DNA of 64,000 nucleotides from Solibacillus faecavium (GCF_014836905.1 NZ_JACSPZ010000009.1:62001-126000), one strand, 5' to 3'. Positions 24,932 to 34,830 are shown, counted from the first letter of the stretch. Program-made: numbers and translations. The notes: generated from the letters alone by a model not told the origin.

Positions 24932-27034
24932 TTACTTTTTGTCTTTTTCGAACGTTAAGATCAGCATTGGTAATAGCATACCACGTACTAGGAACGTATC
25001 AATAATAATCCCTACAGATACGATAAAGCCAAAGACGAACAAATCAGCAATCGGCATTGTCATTAACGCCGCAAAAGTTGCTGCTAAAATAATACCTGCT
25101 GAAGAAATTACACCACCCGTATTACGAATCGCAATTTCAAGCGCCTCTTTCACATTCATACGCTTGCGCTCTTCAATGAATCGGGATACTAAAATAATGT
25201 TGTAATCGATTCCTAAAGCAACCAGGAATATGAATGCATAAATAGGTACACGTGTACTGATGGCGTCATAGCCGAATAATACATCCACTAGGAAGATTCC
25301 TAATCCTAATGCAGATAAGTAAGACACTAAAATTGTTGCCATCATATAAATTGGCATTTTCCAAGATTTCGTTAATACAAATAGCAGTACTAATATTAAT
25401 ATTGTTTCCAAAATTACAATTTTAATGATATCACTGTTATTTACATTGCGTTCATCCACTAATTTTGCTGTCGTACCTGCAAAATACAATTCTCCATCAA
25501 TGCCTGCTTCAGCTAAATAATCTGCGCTTTTTTCACGCATTTCTTCCAGCTTATCAATCGCTTCAGGTGAATATGGGCTTACATCAAACGCCATTGATAA
25601 CTTTAATTTTGTGTCATCTTCTGATACAGCAGATGTGCGTACAGACGCAATCGCTTCATCTGACATTAAGGTATCGGCTAATGCCTGCTTTTGCTCCTCT
25701 GTTAATGCTTGTTCACTTTCAACTAGCAGTGAAGTTGGTGCAAGTTCCCCTTTATCAAACCGTGATTCAACTATTTCATAGCCGACACGTGATGGCAATT
25801 CTTCTGGGAATGATTTAACCGTATCATACTCGTATTCCAAGTTAAGTACGTTAAACGAAGTAATTAACATGAAAATTAAAACTAATCCGCCTGAAAGGTA
25901 AGGTTTGTTTACAACAAACTTTGCAATCGGTCCCCAAATACCATGTTTTACTTCTTTTGCTTCACCGTATTTCGGAACTTTCGGCCAGAATGCTTTACGT
26001 CCAAATAGGGCAAATAATGCTGGCACTAATGTAATCGATCCAAGCATGATTACAAATACCGCAGTACCAAAGATTGGTGCGAAGTTTTGATAATCACGGA
26101 AGTCCGCGAAGAATAAAACAAGCATTGCTGCAAGCACTGTTCCACCTGCAAAGAATACTGGCTCACCAGTTGCACGCATTGCGTATTTCATCGCTTCATA
26201 TTTATTTTCATAATGATTTAATTCTTCACGGTAACGTGAGAATACGAATAAAGAATAATCGATTACCGCGGCAAATAATAAAATACTCATAATCGAAGTT
26301 GTAGAATTATTGATTTCTAAACCAGCTGCGCCCATTAAAGCAACCGACTGATTTACTACTTGATAAACAATTACCGTTGCAAGTAATGGAATAATAGCTA
26401 ATAGTGGCGAACGGTAAATAATAATTAATAAAACTAAAATAATACCGATTGTCGCAAATAACAGTTGTAAGTCTGCCTGTTCAAATAGCTTTACTGTATC
26501 TCCGGCAATCCCCGCAGGACCTGTAATATAAAACTGTGTATCTCCTGTTTTTTCAGCTGCTTCATTTCCGATTTCAGATGCAAAATCGTTAATTTCCGCA
26601 TACTCAGCATTTCCAAGACCTTTTTCCAACGTCATCGGCACGATCATAGTCGTTTTGTCTTCCGACGTGAAGCCTGCTAAAGCTTGCGGTGGTAAATTCG
26701 AGATGTCGATAATTTGATCGATACCTTCAATATCTTCCGCAATCATTGCATTTAAGATTTCTTTCACACTGTCTACGTTAATTTCTCCATCTTCATTATG
26801 GAAAACTAGTATACCTGGTGTTCCTTCATCGTTCGGGAAATACTCGCTTAATTTATTTTCAGCGATAATTGACTGCGCATCATCCGGAAGCGACTGGAAG
26901 TTTGACACTTTGTATTCACTTAGCATTGGACCGGCACTTAAACCGATCATTAGCACAAGCCAAACAATAAGCGTAATCCAAGCTCCGCGTTTCGTTGATA
27001 CCCAATCTGTTATTGGATTTAATAGCTTGTTCAT
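24932..27034 (-). CDS. MMPL/RND-family exporter
   Basis: 700 aa with about 12 membrane helices in two related halves, each led by a large outer loop. MMPL signatures: 'AAVIDYSLFVFSRYREEL' (first half, near residue 255) and 'LVALGIDYNIILVSRFIEERKR' (second half, near 605), each with the proton-relay Asp-Tyr. Such proteins (for example YdfJ of B. subtilis) export lipids or lipophilic drugs with proton energy. ATG at 27034 follows AAGGAGG; the frame extends 10 codons further without an RBS. A two-component system follows on the same strand. Confidence 0.92.
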   Translation of the reverse strand: MNKLLNPITDWVSTKRGAWITLIVWLVLMIGLSAGPMLSEYKVSNFQSLPDDAQSIIAENKLSEYFPNDEGTPGILVFHNEDGEINVDSVKEILNAMIAEDIEGIDQIIDISNLPPQALAGFTSEDKTTMIVPMTLEKGLGNAEYAEINDFASEIGNEAAEKTGDTQFYITGPAGIAGDTVKLFEQADLQLLFATIGIILVLLIIIYRSPLLAIIPLLATVIVYQVVNQSVALMGAAGLEINNSTTSIMSILLFAAVIDYSLFVFSRYREELNHYENKYEAMKYAMRATGEPVFFAGGTVLAAMLVLFFADFRDYQNFAPIFGTAVFVIMLGSITLVPALFALFGRKAFWPKVPKYGEAKEVKHGIWGPIAKFVVNKPYLSGGLVLIFMLITSFNVLNLEYEYDTVKSFPEELPSRVGYEIVESRFDKGELAPTSLLVESEQALTEEQKQALADTLMSDEAIASVRTSAVSEDDTKLKLSMAFDVSPYSPEAIDKLEEMREKSADYLAEAGIDGELYFAGTTAKLVDERNVNNSDIIKIVILETILILVLLFVLTKSWKMPIYMMATILVSYLSALGLGIFLVDVLFGYDAISTRVPIYAFIFLVALGIDYNIILVSRFIEERKRMNVKEALEIAIRNTGGVISSAGIILAATFAALMTMPIADLFVFGFIVSVGIIIDTFLVRGMLLPMLILTFEKDKK

Positions 27035-27130
27035 TATAATCCTCCTTTTTTCACACTTCTGCATTGTAAAGTAACTATATGAACTCTATATAAACTCAAT
27101 TGAATTTATCCTTAGTTCGGAAAGTATTAA

Positions 27131-27170
27131 AAAGACCGAAATGTTGAATTAACAGCATTCCGGTCTTTAT
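27131..27170. terminator. Terminator at the end of the liv/acyl-CoA operon
   Basis: AAAGACCGAAATG / CATTCCGGTCTTT stem with T-rich flanks on both strands. Confidence 0.8.
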
Positions 27171-27187
27171 AATTGTATTTAGTTAGC

Positions 27188-28678
27188 TTAGACAATATTT
27201 TGTTCTTTTATAAAAATATAATTAACTAGCTGCTTTTTGTCGATTTTCCCAACGGCTGTTTTCGGTAATTCCTGAAGAAAATGAATTTGCTTTGGGACTT
27301 TATAATTGGCCAATTGTTCTTTACAATACTGGAAAAGCTGATGCTGAAGATTTTCTGAGGGATTTTCTGCAATTATAAATGCCACAACACATTCACCCCA
27401 TTTTTCATTCGGAATGCCAATTACCGATACTTCCTGCACTGCTTCATGGGAAATCAGGCATTGTTCAACTTCCTGAGGGTACACATTTTCCCCACCTGAT
27501 ATAATCATTTCCTTTTTCCGACCTACAATATAATAATCGCCGTCTTTATCCATTTTTGCCAAATCCCCTGTTTTTAACCAGCCTTCATCAAAAGTATTAG
27601 TCGTTGCTTCTTTATTGTTCCAATACTGTTTAAAAACATGACTGCCTTTTAAATATAGTTCACCTACTTCACCTTGTGCACATAACTTTCCTGCCCTATC
27701 CACAATTTTCACTTCATTAAAAAGCATACTTTTTCCGATGGCGCCCTTTTTCTTCATCGCAACTTCTGCATCAATGAAAAAGTTATTCGGTCCCGCTTCC
27801 GTTAAACCATATCCCTCTTTAAATAACAGCCCTTTCCTTTGAAAACTTTCATAGATTGGTGTTGGACAAGGTGCCCCTCCCGATAAAAATACTCTTACCG
27901 TAGGAAAGTCGGATTCTTTAAAGTAGGCTGTTTCAATCATCAGCTGATACATTGTCGGCACAAATAACGAAACAGTTGTTTTATAATCATCCACCGCACG
28001 AATCGCTTTTTCCGGATCAAATTTTTGACCGATTATAACCGTTCCGCCGGCTAGTAGAATCGGTAATGCAAGTGCATTAATACCACCAGTATGGAAAAGA
28101 GGCATATAATTTAACGTACAATCTTTGTCATTTAACCCCCAGCTAATGACAGTATTCATCGCATTCACAGTAACCGTTTCATACGAGAGGACAACACCTT
28201 TTGGTTTTCCTGTTGTTCCTCCTGTATAGATTATCATCCACGGCAGTTGCGGATCATCATGCCAGCTGTATGTAGAAGGCTCAACTAACTCCGAGCCGCC
28301 GCATGTTAGAAGCTTTGCTGGCAAAAGAAGTTCTGCCCGTTCACTATGCACATCATCAGTAATGAGTAAAGCCGGCGTGCAATCGGATAAAACCGCTCGT
28401 AATTCTGGTATAGATAACTTCGTATTTAATGGTACATAGATTAATTCGTTTAATCGGCAAGCAATTAAAATAGCAAAGCTTTCGATCGAATTTTCCATTA
28501 ATATTGCAACCCGATCCCCCTGCTGCAACTGCTGTTTGGAAAATTTATTACTCCACCAGCCTGCATGCTGCATCAGCTCTTTATACGTCCACGCTTCTCC
28601 CGTTTCAATTTGAATTAATGCTGTTTTATCGGGTGATTGAGACGCTCGTTTTGCAATCCAAAAGTCTAGCTGTTGCAT
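27188..28678 (-). CDS. AMP-forming acyl-CoA ligase
   Basis: 496 aa. ANL-superfamily enzyme that activates a carboxylic acid with ATP to the acyl-AMP and then the CoA ester. P-loop 'IIYTGGTTGKPKGVV', adenine motif 'YGLTEAGPNNF', hinge region 'GWLKTGDLAKMDKDGDYYIVGRKKEMIISGGENVYP' and the C-terminal catalytic lysine 'LPKTAVGKIDKKQL'. It resembles MenE and medium-chain ligases, but no menaquinone genes are nearby. Last gene of the liv operon. ATG 28678 chosen (AAGGTGG 8 nt upstream); a GTG 12 nt earlier is possible. Confidence 0.92.
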   Translation of the reverse strand: MQQLDFWIAKRASQSPDKTALIQIETGEAWTYKELMQHAGWWSNKFSKQQLQQGDRVAILMENSIESFAILIACRLNELIYVPLNTKLSIPELRAVLSDCTPALLITDDVHSERAELLLPAKLLTCGGSELVEPSTYSWHDDPQLPWMIIYTGGTTGKPKGVVLSYETVTVNAMNTVISWGLNDKDCTLNYMPLFHTGGINALALPILLAGGTVIIGQKFDPEKAIRAVDDYKTTVSLFVPTMYQLMIETAYFKESDFPTVRVFLSGGAPCPTPIYESFQRKGLLFKEGYGLTEAGPNNFFIDAEVAMKKKGAIGKSMLFNEVKIVDRAGKLCAQGEVGELYLKGSHVFKQYWNNKEATTNTFDEGWLKTGDLAKMDKDGDYYIVGRKKEMIISGGENVYPQEVEQCLISHEAVQEVSVIGIPNEKWGECVVAFIIAENPSENLQHQLFQYCKEQLANYKVPKQIHFLQELPKTAVGKIDKKQLVNYIFIKEQNIV

Positions 28679-28693
28679 AAGCCATCCCACCTT

Positions 28694-29425
28694 CTACATC
28701 ATAATGCCCCCATCAACTTGCAGAACATGACCTGTAATATAACTTGCCTCATCCGAAGCTAAAAATAAATATGCATTTGCGATATCCTCTGGTTTTCCTA
28801 AACGCTGTAAGCTTGTAATACCCTCCATTTGCTGCAACACTTTTTCAGGCATTTTTTCTACCATTGGTGTCGCTGTAAATCCAGGAGCTACAGCATTTAC
28901 ATTGATTCCTTTACGCCCAAGCTCCTTCGCCCATGTTTTCGTCATCCCGATAATTGCTGCTTTCGTTGCAGCATAGTTTGTTTGACCAAAATTACCGTAA
29001 ACGCCACTTACGGATGAAGTACTGATAATTTTGCCTGACCCTTGTGCAATCATATGCGGCGCTACCGCCTGTGTGCAGTAATAAACGCCATTCAAGTTAA
29101 TTTGAATTACTTTATCAAAGTCCTCTTCACTCATCTTTACAAGGGTTGCATCACGCGTAATCCCCGCATTATTCACCAATATATCGATTGTGCCAAAATG
29201 CGCAACAACTTGTTCGACCATTTGCTTTACTTCAGCCAATTTGGAAACATCCACTGCAAAAAAGGCAACGTTCTCGCCTAAATCTGCTGCTAATTTTTCT
29301 CCCTGTTCTTTGTCGTAATCAACAACAGCCACTTTTGCTCCTTCTTCCAAAAAACGTTTTACGGCTGCATAGCCAATTCCCCCTGCACCGCCTGTAATAA
29401 TTGCTACTTTATTTTCTAAACGCAT
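28694..29425 (-). CDS. SDR-family 3-oxoacyl reductase (FabG/PhaB-like)
   Basis: 243 aa. Classical short-chain dehydrogenase: cofactor motif 'TGGAGGIG' (11-18), 'NNAG' (85-88), catalytic Ser138, Tyr151 and Lys155 ('YAATK'), and the C-terminal 'DGGIMM'. The body is closest to FabG and acetoacetyl-CoA reductases. In this operon it probably interconverts a 3-hydroxy- and 3-oxoacyl-CoA or a related alcohol. It starts 15 nt after the hydrolase stop and is followed at once by the ligase. Confidence 0.93.
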   Translation of the reverse strand: MRLENKVAIITGGAGGIGYAAVKRFLEEGAKVAVVDYDKEQGEKLAADLGENVAFFAVDVSKLAEVKQMVEQVVAHFGTIDILVNNAGITRDATLVKMSEEDFDKVIQINLNGVYYCTQAVAPHMIAQGSGKIISTSSVSGVYGNFGQTNYAATKAAIIGMTKTWAKELGRKGINVNAVAPGFTATPMVEKMPEKVLQQMEGITSLQRLGKPEDIANAYLFLASDEASYITGHVLQVDGGIMM

Positions 29426-29440
29426 TTTCCACGACCCCTT

Positions 29441-30340
29441 TTACGATAAAATAAATGTTTCAATTGCATCTTTTGTTTCACCTAAACTATCGACTAAAGG
29501 TGAATGTCCGCAGTTTGCAAGTTTCATGATTTGAGCACGGCCATCAAAATCTTCAATAATTTCATTTGTCATTGCTTCAATTACTACAAAATCGCGATCA
29601 CCGTATAAAATGAATATTGGAATTTGAATATCTTTTACTCGATTCCTTCCTTTAGACACTTCGTTATCGACCGCACTTATATTGAATGTATTTAATGCAT
29701 GGTACACATCTGCCAAATTGCGCTGTGTCAGCATATCGTCTACATATTGTTCATAGCGTGCCTCATCCGGTTGATTATGTGTATAAATCGCACTGTTCCA
29801 AATAAACTTTAGACCGTCACGATTTTTCGTATCATACATTTGTTGCATCGGTATTGTTTTGACAGGATCCTGTTCAATTTGTTCAATCGTCGCTAAACGA
29901 TTTGAAAAATCAGGCGTACCATCCTTATTTGAGCCATAAAACGGATAACCACGTGTAGATCCTGAAGCGAATAACACAAGCTTTTTACTGTAATCCGGGT
30001 AATCTGCACAAAACTGCATGGCTACATTGCCACCTGTTGACCAGCCAATGATTGTAAAGTCCTTCAACCTAAGTGAATCAACGAAAAGCTTGATATCATC
30101 GCTAAAATCTTTGATTGACGTAATTCTTTCATTGTAGGTTGATTCCCCAAAGCCGCGCATATCCACCGCATAAATCGTGAATCGTTCATCCATTGATTCC
30201 ATCAGTAAATCCCAATGCTTTGAACTCGTCATATTGCCATGCACTAATAAAACAAGTTCATCGCCACCTTCACGCTTACGATACGACAATGTTTCACCAT
30301 TTGATAATTCCACTTTCGCTAAAACGTCCAGCTTATTCAT
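29441..30340 (-). CDS. Alpha/beta hydrolase
   Basis: 299 aa. 'LLVHGNMTSSKHWD' (oxyanion region), nucleophile elbow 'GWSTGG' (Ser101), acid 'LYGDRDFVV' and histidine 'NCGHSPLVD' form a full triad. No signal peptide, so it acts in the cytosol. Likely a thioesterase or ester/C-C hydrolase of the same pathway as its operon neighbours. The upstream stop and this ATG are separated by a single T (TAATATG), so translation is coupled. Confidence 0.9.
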   Translation of the reverse strand: MNKLDVLAKVELSNGETLSYRKREGGDELVLLVHGNMTSSKHWDLLMESMDERFTIYAVDMRGFGESTYNERITSIKDFSDDIKLFVDSLRLKDFTIIGWSTGGNVAMQFCADYPDYSKKLVLFASGSTRGYPFYGSNKDGTPDFSNRLATIEQIEQDPVKTIPMQQMYDTKNRDGLKFIWNSAIYTHNQPDEARYEQYVDDMLTQRNLADVYHALNTFNISAVDNEVSKGRNRVKDIQIPIFILYGDRDFVVIEAMTNEIIEDFDGRAQIMKLANCGHSPLVDSLGETKDAIETFILS

Positions 30341-30341
30341 A

Positions 30342-31346
30342 TTAAGCACCCCACTTCACTGTAATAGCACCCCATGCATAGCCTATACCTGCACTAACTA
30401 ATGAAACAATTTGACCCTCTTGAAGCTTTCCTTCTTTTCGAGCCAGATACAGTGATAAAATTTGATCGATTTGCCCGATATGACCGTAATGTGACAAATA
30501 GATTGAATTCCCCTCTGAAAGACCAAGCTCGTTTAGTACATAATCATGTGCGGACTTTTTCATATGAAGCATCGCAACATAATCTAAATTTTCTTCACTA
30601 TATCCACTTTTCTGCAATGATTGGCGAATTACCTTTAAAAAATTACTTAAGGACTTTTGCTCCAATCGAAGCTTCATCCCTTCTGGATCAAGAACATCCA
30701 ATATATAACGTCCTGCTTGAATATGCTCAATTGTTAACGGCTCCTTTGTACCGCCTACTGGGACCACAACATCCTCTGAGAAGGAGCCATCTGTAATAAG
30801 GGCTGCTTCAAATACTTCATGACCGCCCGCATTTTTTTGCAAAATCATTGCACCTGCACCTGAGCCCAAATTGAACATAAAGCGGGTCCGCTCATTTTCA
30901 TAATCGATGAAATCGTGGTTACGATACCCCCCAGCCAACAGCACTGTCTTGATGGAATCATCCGCTATCATTAAGCTTTTTGCTACTTTCATCGCCATAA
31001 TGGCCGTACCGCATCGAAGCTGGACATCAAATGCCCAAGCATTTACTGCGCCTATTTCTTCTTGAATTTTTATCGCAGCTGTCCATAAAGGGTACTCTTT
31101 ATGCTCTTCCCCAATATAGATCACAACATCAATCTCCTTAGCATCCACTTGCGCTTCGGCGATTGCTTCCTTTGCTGCTTTCACACTCATTTCAACTGGA
31201 TGATCGTTCGGTCCGGCTACGACTTTTTCAATAATGCCCATCTTCGTTTCAACAATTGCTACTGGAATATTTGCTTTTTCTGCAATTTTGGCACCTGTCA
31301 TTCTTCCTTCAGGTAAATACATTCCTAATCCAGTTATTCCGATCAT
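30342..31346 (-). CDS. KAS III-like thiolase-fold enzyme with an altered active site
   Basis: 334 aa, the length of FabH. Cys112 in 'DVQLRCGTAIMA' holds the FabH nucleophile position and His261 in 'AMLHMKKSAHDY' the first histidine. The usual asparagine of 'GNT' is replaced by His289 in 'SHYGHIGQID'. Such Cys-His-X variants include acyltransferases and Claisen-type enzymes that do not make fatty acids. Being inside a catabolic-looking operon with an importer and CoA ligase, it is unlikely to be the housekeeping FabH. Start overlaps the livM stop by 4 nt. The reaction is unknown. Confidence 0.85.
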   Translation of the reverse strand: MIGITGLGMYLPEGRMTGAKIAEKANIPVAIVETKMGIIEKVVAGPNDHPVEMSVKAAKEAIAEAQVDAKEIDVVIYIGEEHKEYPLWTAAIKIQEEIGAVNAWAFDVQLRCGTAIMAMKVAKSLMIADDSIKTVLLAGGYRNHDFIDYENERTRFMFNLGSGAGAMILQKNAGGHEVFEAALITDGSFSEDVVVPVGGTKEPLTIEHIQAGRYILDVLDPEGMKLRLEQKSLSNFLKVIRQSLQKSGYSEENLDYVAMLHMKKSAHDYVLNELGLSEGNSIYLSHYGHIGQIDQILSLYLARKEGKLQEGQIVSLVSAGIGYAWGAITVKWGA

Positions 31347-32368
31347 CGCTGTATCTCCTTTTCACGAAGCTTTACAGGTGCCTTTGTTTTTTGCCCTTTT
31401 TTCAGCTTCCATTCATAGTAGCGCATTGAAACTGTACCTACGATGCCTCGAGGGAAGAATATCACAGCTAAAATGTATAAAATACCGAAGAAAATAATCC
31501 ATCGTTCAAAAATTGGATAATCTCTTGCAAGACCTGATAAGTAATGTTGGGCAAATTCAATGACGCCTGCACCAATAATCGGTCCAATTAATGTCCCAAC
31601 ACCGCCAATAATTGTCATCATCAGGGCGTCCAGCGTAATATCCATCGTCATAACACTCGTATTTACGAACCGTAATGAAATGGCGTAAAGCGACCCTGCT
31701 AAACTTGCCACTGCACCCGCTATTACTGAAGCAATAATTTTATAACCTAGCGTTTTATAGCCTAATGAACGAGTACGTGGTTCATTTTCACGAATCGCTA
31801 CAAGCACTTTTCCGAACGGAGATGCAACAATACGTTTCAGTAAAATGAAAACTACAACTAAACAAATAAGCACAAGAAAGTAAAAGTAAATACGTTCGCG
31901 AAACAATTCGGGGGCGCGGAATGTAAATCCGTCATTCCCTTTTGTTACCGTGCGCCATTTTTCAGCTAACACTAAAAACAAACCCGAAATGGCTAGTGTA
32001 AACATTGCATAAAAGTGACTTTTCAAACGGAGCGTCAATGCGCCGCTTATTACACTAATAATTGCGGATAACACGATTCCGACTACAATTGAAGCAGCAA
32101 AGATTCCGATTGATGGACCGAAATCACTCAGCATAATCGCCGTCGTATAGGCGCCAATTCCAAAAAACATTGCATGACCGAATGAAATGATACCCGTGTA
32201 ACCTAGTAAAATATCGTAACTCATTGCGAGTATCGCAAAAATACAAAACTGTGTTAATAAAATTGTCATTGTACGAGAATCCAATACAAATGGTAATACG
32301 GCCATGACCCCGACAACTATTGCGTACACAATATTCACTTTAGATAATAATAATGGCTGTTTAATCAT
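31343..32368 (-). CDS. livM: Liv-type ABC transporter permease (LivM-like)
   Basis: 341 aa, about ten membrane helices. Family motifs 'YDILLGYTGIISFGHAMFFGIGAY' near residue 50 and 'AIRENEPRTRSLGYKTLGYK' (coupling helix) near 195. The ATG at 32368 follows AAGGGGTG by 6 nt and avoids overlap with livH. The symbol reflects family, not a proven branched-chain amino acid substrate. Confidence 0.92.
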   Translation of the reverse strand: MIKQPLLLSKVNIVYAIVVGVMAVLPFVLDSRTMTILLTQFCIFAILAMSYDILLGYTGIISFGHAMFFGIGAYTTAIMLSDFGPSIGIFAASIVVGIVLSAIISVISGALTLRLKSHFYAMFTLAISGLFLVLAEKWRTVTKGNDGFTFRAPELFRERIYFYFLVLICLVVVFILLKRIVASPFGKVLVAIRENEPRTRSLGYKTLGYKIIASVIAGAVASLAGSLYAISLRFVNTSVMTMDITLDALMMTIIGGVGTLIGPIIGAGVIEFAQHYLSGLARDYPIFERWIIFFGILYILAVIFFPRGIVGTVSMRYYEWKLKKGQKTKAPVKLREKEIQR

Positions 32369-32372
32369 CGAA

Positions 32373-33236
32373 TCACCCCTTCGCAACTGTAAATAAGCCT
32401 TGTGGACGGAAAATTAGTACACTTGCCATTAAAATCATATTGACCGCAACGGATAGAAACGGCACATAATACGCCATAAAGCTTCCTGCAAGCCCTACTA
32501 AAATTGCTGCCATCAAAGAACCTTGGAAACTTCCCATTCCGCCGATGACTACAACGATAAATCCTAAAATCGCATATTCCATTCCCATTTCCGCATATAC
32601 AACCCCTGAATACGGAGCCATCAGCATTCCGCCCAACGCCGCCAATGCCGCACCGCACATAAATACAAGTAAAAATACGCGCTTAATGTTAATACCTAAT
32701 GCCTGTGTCATTTCCCGATTCATAACACCAGCCCGAACAACCAATCCGATTTTCGTTCGATTTAAAATGAAATACAGAACACCAAATAAAGCAAAACCAA
32801 CAACGATAATGAAAATCCGGTATTTAATAATCGTTAAATCACCAATTTGCCAGCTGCCTGCCAAGTAAGAAGGAACTTTAACAGGTACACCGTTTGGACC
32901 AAAAACTACTTTGATCATTTCCTGGAGCACGAGCATAAATCCGAGTGTAATTAAAATTTGCTGTACGTGATTTCCGTAAACTGGCTTAATAATAAGTTTT
33001 TCTGTAATAAATCCAAGAACAAGACCTGTGAGAATCGCAACAACAATTCCGACTATAAAACTGTTGCTCCATAAATAGGTGAATACCCCTGTATAGGCAC
33101 CCCATACAAACAGTCCGCCGTGTGCAAAGTTCAGCACATCCATTAACCCGAATATTAGTGTTAAACCGGCTGCCAGTAAGAAAATAAGCATTCCTGTCGC
33201 TAGTCCATTTATCGTTAAACTAATTATTAGTTCCAT
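32373..33236 (-). CDS. livH: Liv-type ABC transporter permease (LivH-like)
   Basis: 287 aa, about eight membrane helices. 'GLTLIFGLMDVLNFAHGGLFVWGAY' near residue 25 and 'ALGINIKRVFLLVF' (coupling region) are typical. Forms the channel with LivM. RBS AAGGAGGGG lies upstream of the start. Confidence 0.93.
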   Translation of the reverse strand: MELIISLTINGLATGMLIFLLAAGLTLIFGLMDVLNFAHGGLFVWGAYTGVFTYLWSNSFIVGIVVAILTGLVLGFITEKLIIKPVYGNHVQQILITLGFMLVLQEMIKVVFGPNGVPVKVPSYLAGSWQIGDLTIIKYRIFIIVVGFALFGVLYFILNRTKIGLVVRAGVMNREMTQALGINIKRVFLLVFMCGAALAALGGMLMAPYSGVVYAEMGMEYAILGFIVVVIGGMGSFQGSLMAAILVGLAGSFMAYYVPFLSVAVNMILMASVLIFRPQGLFTVAKG

Positions 33237-33249
33237 CCGCTTCCCCTCC

Positions 33250-33957
33250 TTATCCGATTCCTAAATATTTACGCTTAAGCTGTTCGTCTTCGATTAAACC
33301 TTGCATTTCCCCTGATTGCACAGTCCGCCCGTCATCAATCAATGTGAATGTATCGCCGATTTTACTCGCCATCATAAAGTTCTGTTCAACAAGTACGATC
33401 GATGTATGCTTTTTCATTTCAGTAATAGCTTCCATTACTTTCTCGATAACAATTGGCGCAAGGCCTTTGGATGGTTCATCGATTAGAAGCAGCTTGCTGT
33501 CGTTGACAAAAGCCCTTGCCATCGCAAGCATTTGCTTTTGGCCACCCGATAAGTTGCCTCCTTGCTTTTTCCAAAACTTTTTTAAATCCGGGAATAACTC
33601 TAAAATGTACGCTTGCTTTTGCATTGTCGCATCGGTTTCTTTTCGAATCGCCACTTTCATGTTTTCCTCCACTGTCAGCTGCCCGAAAATTCCCTGATCC
33701 TCAGGCACATAGCCAATTCCACTGTTGGCAATATCATAAGGTGCCATTTTCGTAATATCTTTCCCGTCGAACTGAATCGTACCTTTCGACGCCGGTGTTA
33801 AGCCCATAATCGTGCGAAGCGTCGTCGTTTTCCCAGCGCCATTCCGCCCTAGTAAAACTGAAACTTCTCCTGCTTTCGCTTCAAAATTGATGCCTTGCAA
33901 AATATGATATTGTGAAATAAACGTTTCCACACGCTCTAACGTTAAAATATTACTCAT
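33250..33957 (-). CDS. livF: Liv-type ABC transporter ATPase (LivF-like)
   Basis: 235 aa. Walker A 'GRNGAGKTTTLRTI', signature 'NLSGGQKQMLAMARA', Walker B 'LLLIDEPSKGLAP' and switch histidine region 'IVLVEQNF' (as usual for LivF, a Gln follows Glu). ATG at 33957 lies 8 nt after GGAGG and overlaps livG by 8 nt. Confidence 0.95.
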   Translation of the reverse strand: MSNILTLERVETFISQYHILQGINFEAKAGEVSVLLGRNGAGKTTTLRTIMGLTPASKGTIQFDGKDITKMAPYDIANSGIGYVPEDQGIFGQLTVEENMKVAIRKETDATMQKQAYILELFPDLKKFWKKQGGNLSGGQKQMLAMARAFVNDSKLLLIDEPSKGLAPIVIEKVMEAITEMKKHTSIVLVEQNFMMASKIGDTFTLIDDGRTVQSGEMQGLIEDEQLKRKYLGIG

Positions 33958-34711
33958 ATGCAAGGCCTCCTAAATACGCTTGTTGTACCGTTTCATTGTT
34001 CATAATCTCTTCAGGTGTTCCATCAGCTAATAGCGCCCCGTTGAACAGTACCATAATTGAATCGGATAAATCGATAATCATATCCATTTTGTGCTCAATT
34101 AATAAGATGGTCTTATCACCGCGCTCCTTAATGGAACGAATTACATCCAATATTGCAGGTACTTCCTCCAGTGACATGCCGGCTGTCGGCTCATCCAATA
34201 GTAAAATTTCAGTATCAAGTGCCAGTAACATTCCGATTTCCAGTTTTCTTTTTTCACCATGGGAAAGCTGATTCGCCACTTGATGCATTTTGTCGGTTAA
34301 TAGCACTTGTTCCAAAATCTCAACCGCTTCATTCGTAATCTCTTTATATTTCAGAAAGTGGTTGAGCATGTGAAAGCGCACTTTCCGCTTCGACTGAACG
34401 GCAAGGCGTACATTTTCCAGTACCGTTAAATTCGGAAACACATTCGTAATTTGAAATGAACGCCCGATACCTAAACGAGTTCGTTCAACAGAAGACTTTT
34501 TATGAAGTGATAACCCTTTAAAAAACACATCGCCTTCAGTTGGCTCCAGTTCACCACTGATTAAATTAAAGAAAGTTGTTTTTCCTGCACCATTCGGACC
34601 AATAATGGATTTAAAATGCTTTGGTGCCATTTCAAAGTTAATATTATCTACCGCTTTATGCTCACCAAACTTAATCGATAAATTGCTCGTTTTTATAATC
34701 GGTTCCATCAT
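33950..34711 (-). CDS. livG: Liv-type ABC transporter ATPase (LivG-like)
   Basis: 253 aa. Walker A 'GPNGAGKTTFFNLI', the long LivG insertion after it, signature 'QLSHGEKRKLEIGMLLA', Walker B 'ILLLDEPTAGM' and 'LLIEHKMDMI'. First gene of the eight-gene operon livG-F-H-M-KAS-hydrolase-SDR-ligase. A dispersed repeat separates it from the binding-protein gene. Confidence 0.95.
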   Translation of the reverse strand: MMEPIIKTSNLSIKFGEHKAVDNINFEMAPKHFKSIIGPNGAGKTTFFNLISGELEPTEGDVFFKGLSLHKKSSVERTRLGIGRSFQITNVFPNLTVLENVRLAVQSKRKVRFHMLNHFLKYKEITNEAVEILEQVLLTDKMHQVANQLSHGEKRKLEIGMLLALDTEILLLDEPTAGMSLEEVPAILDVIRSIKERGDKTILLIEHKMDMIIDLSDSIMVLFNGALLADGTPEEIMNNETVQQAYLGGLAYE

Positions 34712-34726
34712 CTCACCCTCTCATAT

Positions 34727-34830
34727 TGATTTACATTGCGGGTCGGACGCTTTCCAGGGGCCAGGCTCGTGCCTGTAGTCTCTCGCTCGGGTTGGTCCCT
34801 AGGAGTCGCCTCCCCTCCATTCCAATCAAC
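34727..34830 (-). repeat. Dispersed intergenic repeat, copy R2
   Basis: Starts TTGATTTACATTGCGGGTCGG, contains GGACGCTTTCC and GGAGTCGCC, and ends CCATTCCAATCAAC, the conserved ends of copies at 47514 and 55452. Its core (CCAGGCTCGTGCCTG) differs from theirs. Confidence 0.8.

Noticed and set aside
24932..27034. Siderophore or iron exporter because of iron RNAs nearby
   Set aside because: The protein is a generic MMPL exporter, no Fur box was seen upstream, and a two-component system is the adjacent regulator.
27188..28678. menE (O-succinylbenzoate-CoA ligase)
   Set aside because: General similarity only; the gene is locked in a transport/catabolic operon and no other menaquinone gene is near.
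32365..32658. Minus-strand frame of 97 codons inside livH
   Set aside because: Shadow frame with unusual composition (Gly/Arg/Cys-rich) and no RBS.
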